Assembly: GCA_035601575.1 (NCBI GenBank)
Contig: DATNNZ010000288.1
Location: 1-64,000, forward strand
From: DASTDH01 sp035601575
GTDB taxonomy: Bacteria > Verrucomicrobiota > Verrucomicrobiia > Chthoniobacterales > JAFAMB01
DNA length: 64,000 nucleotides
Direction: 5' to 3'
Shown here: piece by piece, positions 1 through 9,338 of the stretch
Numbering within the stretch: position 1 is the first letter of the stretch
How the letters are laid out: the number at the start of each line of letters is the position of its first letter
Program-made: the position numbers and the translations under genes
Notes under the pieces: model-generated
Told to the model about the DNA's origin: nothing
What the model saw: the letters and a program-made list of their open reading frames with translations, nothing else
Database searches by the model: none

Positions 1-45
1 ACTGATTACTGATTACTGATTACCGCTTACTGATTACCGCCTCTC
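1..45. repeat. Degenerate 7-bp tandem array
   Basis: The window opens inside a short tandem array with a 7-bp period. The unit ACTGATT is repeated with drift towards ATTACCG. The same unit family (consensus ATYACYG) recurs at 34441-34515. No coding potential is visible. It is one of more than a dozen 7-bp-periodic intergenic stretches in this window. Confidence 0.75.
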
Positions 46-111
46 ACCTCTGATCTCCCTCGCTCATCAGCGATTGACCCCGCTCTGCTCTTCCTCTACA
101 ACCCATGCTGC

Positions 112-996
112 ATGAAGATTTGGATCAATCGATCGGGACAAAATCTCGGCACTTTCTCTCTGGAGGAAGTCCAGCGAGGTCTCGACCAAGGTCAATTCGT
201 CGCTACCGACCTGGCTTGGCAGGAAGGTATGGAGACATGGAAGCCATTGGCGGAGTTTCCCGGAGTTCGGATACCGAGCACCGCGTTGGAAGCGCCTCAG
301 GTATATCCGGTGACGCCGCCGCCAAGTCACGAAATCTCGACGACTGAAGGTCCTTCCATCGCACCGGCCTGGGAACGGCGACCAGAGATCAAACTTTTTC
401 CAGCATTTTTCAGTACCATCCGGGAAGTGCTCTTCGAACCTGGCCCGACTTTCTCGCGGTTGCCCATTACCGGCCAATTGATGCGCCCAACCACATTTTA
501 TTTGATGCTGCTCGCGATCCAGTCCGCGCTCGGCTATCTATTTTACGCGGTTTATATTCCGTTCCTGTTCTCCTCGGGTGAGTTCCAGCGCTCCGGAGTG
601 TCGGCGGGGTTGCTGGAAATAATTCTTCCTTTTGGTGTCCTGCTGGCGGTCGCTATGAATGTTGGTTTCAACTTCGCGCTGGCCGGTATCTACCATCTCG
701 TCCTCTCGATGCTGGGAGGCGCCAGCAAGGGCTATGAAGCGACTTATAAGGTGGTGACGTATTCAAACGCGGCTTGGCTGCTTGCGTTTGTCCCCTGCAT
801 TGGCTCGATCGCAGCGATCGTCTTCTTCTTCATCGCTAGTATAATCGGTCTCCAGAAAGTGCATGCCACCGAGACCTGGAAAACCGCCGTGGCCATGCTC
901 TTGCCATTTGCGGTCTGCTGTTTTGCGGTCGGAGGAGTTTACGCCTTTATCATTATCGCCGCGGCTTCGCACGGATCGTCGCGCTATTCGTATTGA
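112..996 (+). CDS. GYF_2 (DUF4339) and Yip1-like membrane protein
   Basis: This 294-residue protein starts with a GYF_2-type domain, about residues 1-50, with the characteristic order of an initial WI..SG..G.F, a 'G.F...DLAW..GM..W.PL' block and a short proline-rich linker. From about residue 120 it is a polytopic membrane protein with five or so hydrophobic segments in the Yip1-like arrangement, including a GG.... loop near residue 200. Such proteins are common in Verrucomicrobiota and Planctomycetes; their function is not known, and a role in membrane organisation is only inferred from Yip1. Its TGA overlaps the ATG of the next gene (TGATG), so the two are probably translationally coupled. 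Confidence 0.8.
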   Translation: MKIWINRSGQNLGTFSLEEVQRGLDQGQFVATDLAWQEGMETWKPLAEFPGVRIPSTALEAPQVYPVTPPPSHEISTTEGPSIAPAWERRPEIKLFPAFFSTIREVLFEPGPTFSRLPITGQLMRPTTFYLMLLAIQSALGYLFYAVYIPFLFSSGEFQRSGVSAGLLEIILPFGVLLAVAMNVGFNFALAGIYHLVLSMLGGASKGYEATYKVVTYSNAAWLLAFVPCIGSIAAIVFFFIASIIGLQKVHATETWKTAVAMLLPFAVCCFAVGGVYAFIIIAAASHGSSRYSY

Positions 997-1415
997 TGCG
1001 GATTCGCAAAATAAATGGGCAGTCTACTGCAGGGGAAACAAACTTCGAAGCGTGGTTCCTCTTTGCCTCGGTGATCCTGGCGGTCGGGTGCCTTGGTTGG
1101 CTCGGCCTCGGTTTGCCCTGGCCGCATTGCTGGGTGCGACATACATTCGGGTTTCCTTGTCCGACCTGTGGATCGACTCGATGCGCTCTCGCATTGGCCC
1201 ACGGAAACATAGGTTCCGCACTCCGGTTGAACCCAATGATGTTCGCTGCCTATCTCGGTGTCGGGTTGTTCGATGCGTACGCGATTGGCACGCTTTGGTT
1301 CGGATTGCCGCGATTGCGCCTAACCGACATCCCAGCCAAGATTAAGCAAGTATTCAGCCTGCTGCTCATTATCGTGGCCACCAGCAACTGGATTTATCTT
1401 CTCGCTCACCGTTGA
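996..1415 (+). CDS. DUF2752 membrane protein
   Basis: This small integral membrane protein of about 139 residues carries the DUF2752 signature: a hydrophobic segment, then CPTCGSTR, followed by 'A...G....AL..NP'. Three or four membrane segments are visible. The biochemical role of the family is unknown. The ATG at 996 overlaps the stop codon of the upstream GYF/Yip1 gene, a pairing often seen for these two families. A TTG at 993 is also in frame, but the ATG fits translational coupling better. Its last 96 bases overlap the 3' end of the convergent metallo-hydrolase gene on the other strand. Confidence 0.8.
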   Translation: MRIRKINGQSTAGETNFEAWFLFASVILAVGCLGWLGLGLPWPHCWVRHTFGFPCPTCGSTRCALALAHGNIGSALRLNPMMFAAYLGVGLFDAYAIGTLWFGLPRLRLTDIPAKIKQVFSLLLIIVATSNWIYLLAHR

Positions 1416-2246
1416 GCAGCCCGTTGTGACCCAATCATTCTGTCGCAACGGCCTGGCAACCGGCAGCGGTCCGATCTCGAATTGCGGACTGACCTGGTTT
1501 TGTTCGGCGCAATGAAGTTCCAGAGAATCGAGACTGAGCCGTCGCATCGCTCCTAACGCCAACTCCGGAGAGTTACATTCGCGGCTCAAGTGCCCAAGAA
1601 TCACGCGCCGCAGATTTTCGCCGGCAATATCTGCCACCAATGCAGCAGCAGCCTCGTTGGAAAGATGTCCATGACGTGACAGAATGCGCTGTTTTACAGA
1701 CCAAGGTCGCTTCGAGTCGGCCTGCAACCGTTGTTCATCGTGATTGGTTTCCACGACGAGAGTGTGCACTTCCCGGATGCGTTCCCGCGCGAGCTTCGGA
1801 GCGTAGCCAAGATCGGTGAGAAACCCGACGGAACCGTAATCGCTGGATAAAACAAACGCGACCGGATCAACCGCATCGTGAGGCACGTAAAACGCCTGTA
1901 CGTCGATGTCCTGAATCGTAAAAGAAGAACCGGTGGAAAAAATCTTGTAGCGGTTGGCCTCAGCAATACCCTCTCGACAGAGATATTCCGCAGTGAGCGA
2001 ATTGCAGTAGACCGGTACATCAAACTTTCCGCAAAAGACTTTCAAGCCGGCGATATGATCACTGTGCTCGTGCGTCAGCAGGATACCATCGAGTGATTCC
2101 GGCTCGATGCCCAACGATTGCAGCCGCTGCGAGATTCGTCTTGCGCTGAAACCTGCGTCAATCAGGATCCGACAACGGTCTGAGGTCACCAAAGCGCAAT
2201 TACCGCCACTTCCACTGCCGAGAACGGTGAGGCTAAACACTAACAC
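1320..2246 (-). CDS. MBL-fold hydrolase, YycJ/WalJ type
   Basis: This 308-residue metallo-beta-lactamase-fold hydrolase opens with 'LTVLGSGSGGNC', as in the YycJ/WalJ group, and carries the metal-binding motif THEHSDH near residue 58. Later histidines include 'YVPHDA', 'SRHGHLSN' and 'LGHLSRECN'. Family members are single-domain metal-dependent nucleases or hydrolases; YycJ has been linked to DNA repair and cell-wall signalling. The start used is GTG at 2246; a second in-frame GTG two codons later is equally possible, and no clear ribosome site separates them. The C-terminal 40 or so residues lie beyond the usual family end and overlap the DUF2752 gene antisense. Confidence 0.85.
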   Translation of the reverse strand: MLVFSLTVLGSGSGGNCALVTSDRCRILIDAGFSARRISQRLQSLGIEPESLDGILLTHEHSDHIAGLKVFCGKFDVPVYCNSLTAEYLCREGIAEANRYKIFSTGSSFTIQDIDVQAFYVPHDAVDPVAFVLSSDYGSVGFLTDLGYAPKLARERIREVHTLVVETNHDEQRLQADSKRPWSVKQRILSRHGHLSNEAAAALVADIAGENLRRVILGHLSRECNSPELALGAMRRLSLDSLELHCAEQNQVSPQFEIGPLPVARPLRQNDWVTTGCSTVSEKINPVAGGHDNEQQAEYLLNLGWDVG

Positions 2247-2354
2247 TCTTGTATCGCAGCAGTTGACGACTCACAAGTCCGATCAAAGAAAAACGCAACA
2301 GATTGTGTTTTTGGATGCGCTCACCCCCAAGGGACAGCATCCTGATGAATGACC

Positions 2355-2413
2355 GATAGCCAATAGCCGATAGCCAAATTGCAGGAGTTCAGACGCCAAT
2401 GCTCGGCTATTGG
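2355..2413. repeat. 7-bp array with inverted copy
   Basis: RATAGCC units repeat with a 7-bp period at 2355-2377. An inverted copy at 2403-2413 (TCGGCTATTGG) pairs exactly with CCAATAGCCGA at 2360-2370, so the stretch can fold into a hairpin just upstream of the adenylate kinase-like gene. A terminator role is not supported because there is no T-run. Confidence 0.6.
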
Positions 2414-2472
2414 CCATCAAAAAGAGTTTGCCATTCGCACGGTTTCCCCGGACTTGTTCCTATTCCCCCAAT

Positions 2473-3081
2473 ATGAACCGTTACGTCACCTACTTGATCA
2501 TGGGCGCCCCAGGAAGCGGAAAAGGGACGCAGGGCAAAATCCTGGGTAATGTACCTCGCTTCTTTCACTGCGCGTGTGGAGAGGTTTTCCGGTCTCTGGA
2601 CACCCGCACTCCACTGGGGAAGCAATTCATCGAGTATTCCAGCAAGGGGCTGCTCGTTCCCGACGATCTCACGGTCCAACTTTGGCACAGCAGCATCGAT
2701 GCACAGGTAGTGGGGGGTCACTTCAAACCAGATATTGACGCGTTGGTACTCGATGGTATTCCACGGACTCCGAATCAAGCGAGTCTGATGAAAGACATCA
2801 TCGACGTAAAACGGGTTCTGCATCTTTCGTGTCCAGATCGGACCGAATTGGTCCGTCGCTTGCGGAAGCGTGCGCTCAAAGACAATCGTCTCGATGACGC
2901 CAGCGAAACGGTTATTCAAGATCGGCTGCGTGCTTACGATGAAGAGACCAAACCGGTACTTTCGTATTTCGATGGCATCGTGGCTACCATCGACGCGACG
3001 CAGCCTCCGGTGAAGGTCTTGTCTGACATGCTGGTTGCAATCTGGGCCACCCGAAGCGAATCGTTGCAATTCAACGCCTAG
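2473..3081 (+). CDS. Adenylate kinase family nucleotide kinase
   Basis: The 202-residue product has the P-loop GAPGSGKGT at about residues 10-18, an NMP-binding region with GEVFRS, and DGIPRT in place of the usual DGFPRT. The LID region is short and lacks the zinc-binding cysteines. It fits adenylate or related nucleoside-monophosphate kinases (NMP + ATP to NDP + ADP, cytosol). The ORF is open from 2410, but the first 21 residues are atypical and the ATG at 2473 places the P-loop at the normal distance from the N-terminus. The sequence is divergent enough that this may be a second adenylate kinase, not the housekeeping copy. Confidence 0.8.
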   Translation: MNRYVTYLIMGAPGSGKGTQGKILGNVPRFFHCACGEVFRSLDTRTPLGKQFIEYSSKGLLVPDDLTVQLWHSSIDAQVVGGHFKPDIDALVLDGIPRTPNQASLMKDIIDVKRVLHLSCPDRTELVRRLRKRALKDNRLDDASETVIQDRLRAYDEETKPVLSYFDGIVATIDATQPPVKVLSDMLVAIWATRSESLQFNA

Positions 3082-3210
3082 TAGCCCGCCGGACTGGTGC
3101 AACTGACCCGTGCCGTATGTGGTGAATTCACGTGAAAAGCAAGCGGACCGTGTAAGCGAGCTGCTCAATTTATCGTTTCAGTTCAGCGCGAATCTCGACA
3201 GGCTGCTAAA

Positions 3211-4188
3211 GTGGCCGCTGTGAACACTCCTTTGCGCACGATCTTTATGGGCAGCGGAGAAATCGGTTTGCCCACTCTGCAATGGATGATCGAATCACCA
3301 AAGATTCATTTGGTCGGAGTCGTCACCCAACCGGACAAACCAGTCGGACGATCGCAGATTCTAACTGCTCCGGCGCCCAAACGATTGGCGGAGTCAATCG
3401 GAGTCACCGTGCTGCAGCCGATCCGTGTCCGCAGACCAGAAGCTTTAAACCAGATTGCAGAATTGAGGCCCAACTTGATTGTGGTGGCGGCCTACGGGCA
3501 GATCTTACCTCGACCGCTTTTGGAGATGCCTACAGTCGCTTGTCTGAATCTTCATGCTTCCCTTCTTCCGCGACACCGCGGCGCGGCGCCAATCCAGTCT
3601 TCCATTCTCGCCGGAGATGCTGCTTCGGGTATCACGGTGATGTACGTGGCCGAAGGGCTCGATTCTGGAGATATTCTCCTACAGAAAAGCTTGCCCATCC
3701 GGCATCGTGAGACCGGTGGAAGCTTGCACGACCGCTTAGCGAGATTAGCGCCCGAAGCATTGGGGTCAGCGCTGGAAATGTTGATCCAGGGCGAGGCGCC
3801 ACGGGTCCCACAGGCAGAGGATCAAGCAACTTATGCAGGTAAATTGGATCGAGATTCAGGGCTGGTGCATTGGACCGAATCGTGTTGGCAGATCGATCGA
3901 CTGGTTCGAGCGATGAATCCATGGCCGGGCGCCTACACGCTGGTTTCGCTGGCGGCGGATGAACCACCTCGCCGGCTTAAATTGCACAGAGTCTTGCCAA
4001 TGCATCGGTGGACACGGGCACCTGGCCAAATTCTGGGTCTCGCAAAACGAGGGTTAATTGTTGGGACTGGAACCGGCAGCGTATTATTGCTCGAGGTACA
4101 GCTGGAAGGCAAACGCCGGATGAGTGCCAGTGAATTCGTGCGCGGGTTTCCGTTACCGGTTGGGTCGACCTTGGGCGTGTCGGCGTAA
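3211..4188 (+). CDS. fmt: Methionyl-tRNA formyltransferase
   Basis: This enzyme transfers a formyl group from 10-formyl-THF to initiator Met-tRNA. The N-terminal formyltransferase domain shows 'IFMGSGEIGLPTL', 'VVTQPDKPVGR', the 'NLHASLLPRHRGAAPIQ' active-site block (Asn, His) and 'GLDSGDIL' with the catalytic Asp. The C-terminal OB-like domain is present, and the total of about 325 residues is normal. GTG codons at 3211 and 3220 are both possible starts with no strong ribosome site. Peptide deformylase, often next to fmt, is not adjacent here. Confidence 0.95.
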   Translation: MAAVNTPLRTIFMGSGEIGLPTLQWMIESPKIHLVGVVTQPDKPVGRSQILTAPAPKRLAESIGVTVLQPIRVRRPEALNQIAELRPNLIVVAAYGQILPRPLLEMPTVACLNLHASLLPRHRGAAPIQSSILAGDAASGITVMYVAEGLDSGDILLQKSLPIRHRETGGSLHDRLARLAPEALGSALEMLIQGEAPRVPQAEDQATYAGKLDRDSGLVHWTESCWQIDRLVRAMNPWPGAYTLVSLAADEPPRRLKLHRVLPMHRWTRAPGQILGLAKRGLIVGTGTGSVLLLEVQLEGKRRMSASEFVRGFPLPVGSTLGVSA

Positions 4189-4422
4189 CGGCGTTCGGCG
4201 ATTGGCGTTGGCGTTCGGCATGGGAGCGTTTTCGGTAGCAGCGACTTGCCTGTCCGACACAGTCCCGCGCTTGGTCACTCGGTGGCGCAGCAGGTGGACG
4301 ACGTCGGATCCTGTTAGTTTTCTCTTATTGTAGGGACTCAAAGCCCCAGTGGAGCGTCTAGCTTCGAGCTTCGCTCCGGTGCGCCGACGTTTGCACACAA
4401 AGGATCTTGAATTTAATAAGTT
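4189..4422. other. Intergenic region with hairpin
   Basis: No gene is visible. The 5' part repeats GGCGTTCGGC-like words. GGAGCG at 4351 pairs with CGCTCC at 4372-4377 around an inner AGCT..AGCT stem, forming a hairpin after fmt, but no T-run follows. A weak AAAGGA lies at about 4400, roughly 20 bases before the next ATG. Confidence 0.35.
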
Positions 4423-6198
4423 ATGAATTGCTTAATTATGAATGACTCGATCGTTCCCCCAGCGGCTAAACAGTTCTTCTTGGCCGGTTCCCTGGCCCGC
4501 ATCCAACAGGAGCGAATATCGACGGTTCCGGGACTGCATTGTCCGGTTCTGATTTGCTGGCATGATGGAGAAGTCTTTGCGCTGGACAATCGTTGTCCTC
4601 ACATGGGCTTCCCATTGAGCAAAGGGACGATCACGGATGGAGTGCTGACTTGCCATTGGCATCATGCCCAGTTCGATTTGCGCAGCGGATGCACCTTCGA
4701 TCTTTGGGCCGACGACGCACCTGCGTATGAGGTCAAGATTGTCGGAGATGAAATCTGGGTGTCGCGAGAGCCAAAACACCCTCAGGATCGTGCTCTTTGT
4801 ATTTCAAGGCTGCGTCGAGGGCTGGAGCAGAACATCGGATTGATCCAAGTAAAGAACATGATTCCGCTTCTGACCGATGGAGCGGAAGAAGTGATTCGTG
4901 AGATCGCCCATTTCGGCGCCTGGCATCATCGAACGTGGCGCGAAGGGATGACGATGTTGACGATTGCAGCACGATTGAGGCCGTATCTGAGCGAGACAGC
5001 GTTGGTGTATGCATTCGCGGCGGCTGCACGGTCGGTGGCTGAGAATTGTGCCGGCGAACCAATCCGGCACGATCCCGGCGGTTTGGATGGAGAAGGCTTC
5101 CAAGAGCAGCAGCTAACCCGCTGGATGTTTCATTGGACGAATGTCCGGCACTCGCAAGGAGCGGAACGGACCTTGCTGACCGCAGCGCGGTCGCGGTTCG
5201 CCAAAAAGGCATTGAACCGCCTGATATTCGGACCGCTCCAGGTACGCATCTATGCCGATGGAGGTCATGCGCTGGATCTGTCGAACAAGGCGTTCGAACT
5301 CTTAGATATCATCGGTTGGGAAAAGGCCGAGGAGATACTTCCATTGGTGGTGGAACACCTGACCGATTCGCGATCGGAGGAAGAAGGCGGCGCTTGGCGG
5401 TCGCCGATCGACCTGATCGAACTGATCGAAGAGGCTGAGGCAAAATTAGCGAGTTACTCGCCCAAACTGGCTTCCGCCGTTCAAATGTCGCCGAAGTTCT
5501 TTCATGAATTTCTTGAGGAGGATCCTCGCCTGATTCTTGACCTTCTGGTCGACGTCCTGGTTCGAGGTGCGGCCCCGATCGAAATTGCTCGACACCTCAC
5601 CCTCGCAGCAGCATGGCGTTTGGCTTCGTTCCCGGAATCGAATGATATCGACGATTGGTTCGCGCCGATGCACACCTTTTCGTTTTGCAACGCATTGACC
5701 CAGATCCTCGGTCGAGGAGAAACCGGTCCAGAGATCGTCAAAGGTCTGTTACATGGCGCCATGTCCGTTTATATTGATCGGTTCCTTAATATTCCGGCAG
5801 CAAAACTCGCTGGAGTTGAACCACTGGAGGATCTTCCTCAACATGCCGATGAACTGCGCAAGTCGATGCTCGAATCGCTCGATCAGCGCAAAGGTTGGTC
5901 GATTCTTCCTCGTCTCGTGGCGCGCTATCTTCGGCTCGGGTACTCAGAGCCAGAGTTGATTGATCTTCTGACATTGGCAACGACTCGGGAAGATCTCGAT
6001 TTCCATAAGATGCAAGTTTTTGAAGCGGCCGTGACTCAAGCGCAACAATGGCCGACATACCAGGCCGCGCGAGAATTGTTGTACACAGCCGCGGCTCGGC
6101 ATTTGGCCGCGCATTGTCCGACCCGACGTGGCGCCAGTCAATCGGTCGCGGTTGCCCTCCGCCTGAATCGGGGAGAAGAAATAGGGGTTAGCAGCTAG
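4423..6198 (+). CDS. Rieske [2Fe-2S] domain fused to a large helical domain
   Basis: Residues 10-110 form a complete Rieske ferredoxin-type domain with both ligand pairs, C58-P-H60 and C77-H-W-H80, plus the following 'AQFDLRSG' loop typical of dioxygenase-type Rieske ferredoxins. The remaining 480 residues are predominantly helical, have no membrane segment and contain repeated His-bearing stretches ('AHFGAWHHRTW', 'LLHGAMSVYIDRFLNIPAAKL', 'TAAARHLAAHCP'). I do not recognise this part with certainty; the 'HGAMSVYIDRFLN' pattern recalls questin-oxidase-like helical proteins, which is inference. A cytosolic oxidoreductase that carries its own electron-transfer domain is the simplest reading. 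ATG at 4423 or 4438 could start translation. Confidence 0.75.
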   Translation: MNCLIMNDSIVPPAAKQFFLAGSLARIQQERISTVPGLHCPVLICWHDGEVFALDNRCPHMGFPLSKGTITDGVLTCHWHHAQFDLRSGCTFDLWADDAPAYEVKIVGDEIWVSREPKHPQDRALCISRLRRGLEQNIGLIQVKNMIPLLTDGAEEVIREIAHFGAWHHRTWREGMTMLTIAARLRPYLSETALVYAFAAAARSVAENCAGEPIRHDPGGLDGEGFQEQQLTRWMFHWTNVRHSQGAERTLLTAARSRFAKKALNRLIFGPLQVRIYADGGHALDLSNKAFELLDIIGWEKAEEILPLVVEHLTDSRSEEEGGAWRSPIDLIELIEEAEAKLASYSPKLASAVQMSPKFFHEFLEEDPRLILDLLVDVLVRGAAPIEIARHLTLAAAWRLASFPESNDIDDWFAPMHTFSFCNALTQILGRGETGPEIVKGLLHGAMSVYIDRFLNIPAAKLAGVEPLEDLPQHADELRKSMLESLDQRKGWSILPRLVARYLRLGYSEPELIDLLTLATTREDLDFHKMQVFEAAVTQAQQWPTYQAARELLYTAAARHLAAHCPTRRGASQSVAVALRLNRGEEIGVSS

Positions 6199-6233
6199 TC
6201 ATGATGGTAGATGCCCATCACGTCGACACCCCC

Positions 6234-9200
6234 TCACGCCGGTTGCGGCGCTCCGTGTTCGACCTTGGCTTCGGTGCGCCGGCGGAGCCGGTCAAGGTAC
6301 AGATAAATGATCGGCGTGGTATAGAGCGTAAGCATCTGCGACACGATCAATCCGCCAATGATCGCAACACCAAGCGGTTCGCGAATTTCCGAACCATCAC
6401 CTTGTCCGAGAGCCAAAGGCACCGCACCAAACATCGCCGCCAAAGTGGTCATCATGATCGGTCGAAACCGAACAATACAAGCCTGGTAGATCGCATCGGC
6501 TGGGGCCAGTCCCTGGTCCCGTTCAGACTCCAACGCGAAGTCGACCATCATGATCGCGTTCTTCTTTACGATCCCGATCAGGAGAATGATTCCGATAATC
6601 GAGACGATAGAAAGATCGACTTGGCAAATAAGAAGCGCTAACAAAGCACCTAAACCGGCCGATGGTAAAGTCGATAAAATCGTAATCGGATGGATAAAAC
6701 TTTCGTAAAGAATGCCCAGCACGATGTAAACAGCGATGATCGCGGTTATAATCAGCACCGGCTCCGACGAGAGTGAATCCTGGAAAACCTGCGCTGTGCC
6801 CTGGAAGCTGCCTCGGATATCATCAGGCAGGCGGATGGCAGCGGCCGCCCGGCCGATGGCGTCAGTCGCTTCCTTTAGCGACGTACCCTGATCAAGATTG
6901 AACGAAAAGGTAACCGCTGGAAACTGGCCTTGGTGATTGATCGCGGTCGGCGTATTCGTTGTCTGGAAGTGAGAAATTGTGCTGAGCGGTACGACGATTC
7001 CGTGCGCGCCGGTCACATAAATTTTGTCGAGTGCAGTCGGATCTTGGAGATATTCCGGGAGAGCTTCCAAGACCACGTGGAACTGGTTGCGTTCGGTGTA
7101 CATGATCGAGACCTGCCGTTGACCAAAAGCACTATATAATGCGCTGTCCACTTGCTGTGGTTGGATGCCGAGCTGAGCCGCTTTCTTCCGGTCGACTACC
7201 ACATCTGACTGTAAACCCCGTTGCTGTTGATCCGTTGTCAGGTCCTTGAGTTTTGAATCCTTCTGGAGCTGGGCCATTAGCTTCGGAACCCAGGTATTTA
7301 GCTCATTTTGATCGGTGGACACCAACGAGTAGATGTATTGGCCCTTGGTAGCGCGTCCGCCGACTTTGATGTCCTGAGCAGCTTGAAAGAAACATCCTAT
7401 TCCGGGAATGCGTGAGGTCTTCGCCCGTAGGCGAGCAACAACTTGGGTAGCGTTGTCTTGTCGTTCGCTCCGTGGCTTCAAAGTGATAAACATGCGTCCT
7501 TGGTTGCTACTGCCGCCGCCGCCGCTACCGATTGCTGAGGTGACCGATGCCACGGCCGGATCGCGTTTTACAATATCCGTGATCTGATTCTGCTTCTGCA
7601 CCATCAAATCGAATGAAATATCCTGAGCGCCCTCGGTAATCCCCATGATGCTCCCGGTATCCTGTTGCGGGAAAAATCCTTTCGGGACAATGCCGTAGAG
7701 CCAGATCGTCAAAACGATGGTTACCACGGTGACCAGCAACATGAGAAAGGAATGTTTTAATACCCACCGCAGCGATCGAGCATAGAACCCAAGCATCCCG
7801 TTGAACACGCCTTCAGTGGCTCGGTAAAAGCGGCCCTGGGGCCGGCCGGAACGCTCTTCTTTAATGAGACGGGAGCAGAGCATCGGCGTGACGGTCAAAG
7901 AGACTACTCCGGATACCAAAATAGCGACGCTTAACGTGACCGAAAACTCGTGGAATTGTCGTCCGATGATTCCTCCCATGAATAACAATGGGATAAAAAC
8001 AGCGACCAGCGAAATGCTCATCGAGAGTACGGTAAAGCCGATCTGTCTGGCACCCCTAAAAGTAGCCTCCATCGGAGACAAACCTTGCTCGGCATGCCGA
8101 ACGATGTTTTCGATGACGACGATCGCATCATCTACCACGAAACCTACCGAGATGGTCAGCGCCATCAGCGAAATGTTATCCAGACTGAAATTCAACAGAT
8201 ACATCGCCGCAAATGTACCGGCGAGTGATAACGGCACCGCGGTACAGGCGATGAAAGTGGTTGAGATTCGTCGCAGAAACAGAAAACAAACCATGACGAC
8301 GAGCCCAACACTGATAAGCAAAGATGTTTGCACGTCGGCCACGGATGCACGAATCGTCAGGGTTCGATCGCTCTGAATATCAAGATGAATTGCCGGGGGC
8401 AGCCAGCGCCGGAGTTGAGGCAGAATTTCTTTTATGCGATCGACCGTCTCGACGACGTTAGCATCTGATTGCTTGCGAACGAACAGTACGACCGCCCGTT
8501 TTGAATTGAACCAGGCGGCCTGCAGTCGGTCCTCGGTCGCATCGAGCACATGACCGACCGCACTGAGCGTGATGGGTACGCCATTTCTTTGGCCAATAAT
8601 CAAGTTCTTGTAATCAGCGGCCGTAAATAGTTGATCGTTCGTGTTAACGGTAAAGCTGACAATATCGCCATCAATTGCGCCTTTGGGTTCATCTTTGTTT
8701 TGGCCCTGCAAAACCGTACGCACATTGTCGATGCTGAGTCCCATCGCAGCGAGTGCCGCCGGATCAACCTGCACGCGGACGGCTGATTTCGCTCCCCCGC
8801 CGACGCCAACCTGGCTTACGCCAGGTACCTGCGACAACGCCGGAACCAGTAGCTCCGTCGCCTCGTTATAGATCTGCGAGAGCGGGACCGCATCAGAGGT
8901 CATTGCAAGAATTAATACTGGCGAATCGTTCGGATTCGCTTTTCGATAGCTGGGCGGGTTCGGTAAACCCGGCGGAAGCTCATTCTGAGCGGCGTTGATC
9001 GCAGCTTGGACGTCGCGCGCGGCTGCATTAATATCGCGGGACAAATCGAACTGGAGCGTAATCACCGTACCGTTTAACTGACTGACGGAGGTTATTTCGT
9101 TAACGCCGGCAATATTGGCGAAACGCCGCTCCAATGGAGCCGCCAAGGAAGTGGCCGCGGTCTCCGGGTCGACACCGGGATAATTCGCCTGAACATTAAT

Positions 9201-9332
9201 CGTCGGGAAATCAACCTGGGGTAGCGGAGCTACAGGCAAGACACGGTAGGCGACTAATCCGGCCAACATCAATCCGATGGCCAAAAGCGAGGTAGCAATT
9301 GGCCGACGAATGAATGGCTCGGAAATACTCAT
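6234..9332 (-). CDS. RND multidrug efflux permease, MdtC/MuxC-like
   Basis: This 1032-residue HAE1-family RND permease is the inner-membrane proton/drug antiporter of a tripartite pump. It starts 'ISEPFIRRPIATSLL', has twelve membrane segments and two large periplasmic loops, and carries the proton-relay aspartates in 'GFVVDDAIVVIENI' of TM4. The ORF is open to 9389, but the extra 19 N-terminal residues are encoded by a 7-bp-periodic intergenic array, so the ATG at 9332 is preferred. It is the third gene of the operon after the adaptor and a second, different RND permease, the MdtABC pattern of a heteromultimeric pump. Confidence 0.92.
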   Translation of the reverse strand: MSISEPFIRRPIATSLLAIGLMLAGLVAYRVLPVAPLPQVDFPTINVQANYPGVDPETAATSLAAPLERRFANIAGVNEITSVSQLNGTVITLQFDLSRDINAAARDVQAAINAAQNELPPGLPNPPSYRKANPNDSPVLILAMTSDAVPLSQIYNEATELLVPALSQVPGVSQVGVGGGAKSAVRVQVDPAALAAMGLSIDNVRTVLQGQNKDEPKGAIDGDIVSFTVNTNDQLFTAADYKNLIIGQRNGVPITLSAVGHVLDATEDRLQAAWFNSKRAVVLFVRKQSDANVVETVDRIKEILPQLRRWLPPAIHLDIQSDRTLTIRASVADVQTSLLISVGLVVMVCFLFLRRISTTFIACTAVPLSLAGTFAAMYLLNFSLDNISLMALTISVGFVVDDAIVVIENIVRHAEQGLSPMEATFRGARQIGFTVLSMSISLVAVFIPLLFMGGIIGRQFHEFSVTLSVAILVSGVVSLTVTPMLCSRLIKEERSGRPQGRFYRATEGVFNGMLGFYARSLRWVLKHSFLMLLVTVVTIVLTIWLYGIVPKGFFPQQDTGSIMGITEGAQDISFDLMVQKQNQITDIVKRDPAVASVTSAIGSGGGGSSNQGRMFITLKPRSERQDNATQVVARLRAKTSRIPGIGCFFQAAQDIKVGGRATKGQYIYSLVSTDQNELNTWVPKLMAQLQKDSKLKDLTTDQQQRGLQSDVVVDRKKAAQLGIQPQQVDSALYSAFGQRQVSIMYTERNQFHVVLEALPEYLQDPTALDKIYVTGAHGIVVPLSTISHFQTTNTPTAINHQGQFPAVTFSFNLDQGTSLKEATDAIGRAAAAIRLPDDIRGSFQGTAQVFQDSLSSEPVLIITAIIAVYIVLGILYESFIHPITILSTLPSAGLGALLALLICQVDLSIVSIIGIILLIGIVKKNAIMMVDFALESERDQGLAPADAIYQACIVRFRPIMMTTLAAMFGAVPLALGQGDGSEIREPLGVAIIGGLIVSQMLTLYTTPIIYLYLDRLRRRTEAKVEHGAPQPA

Positions 9333-9338
9333 ACTTTC

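Noticed and set aside
2407..3168. Minus-strand ORF of 253 residues
   Set aside because: Antisense to the adenylate kinase-like gene, which has a clear P-loop.
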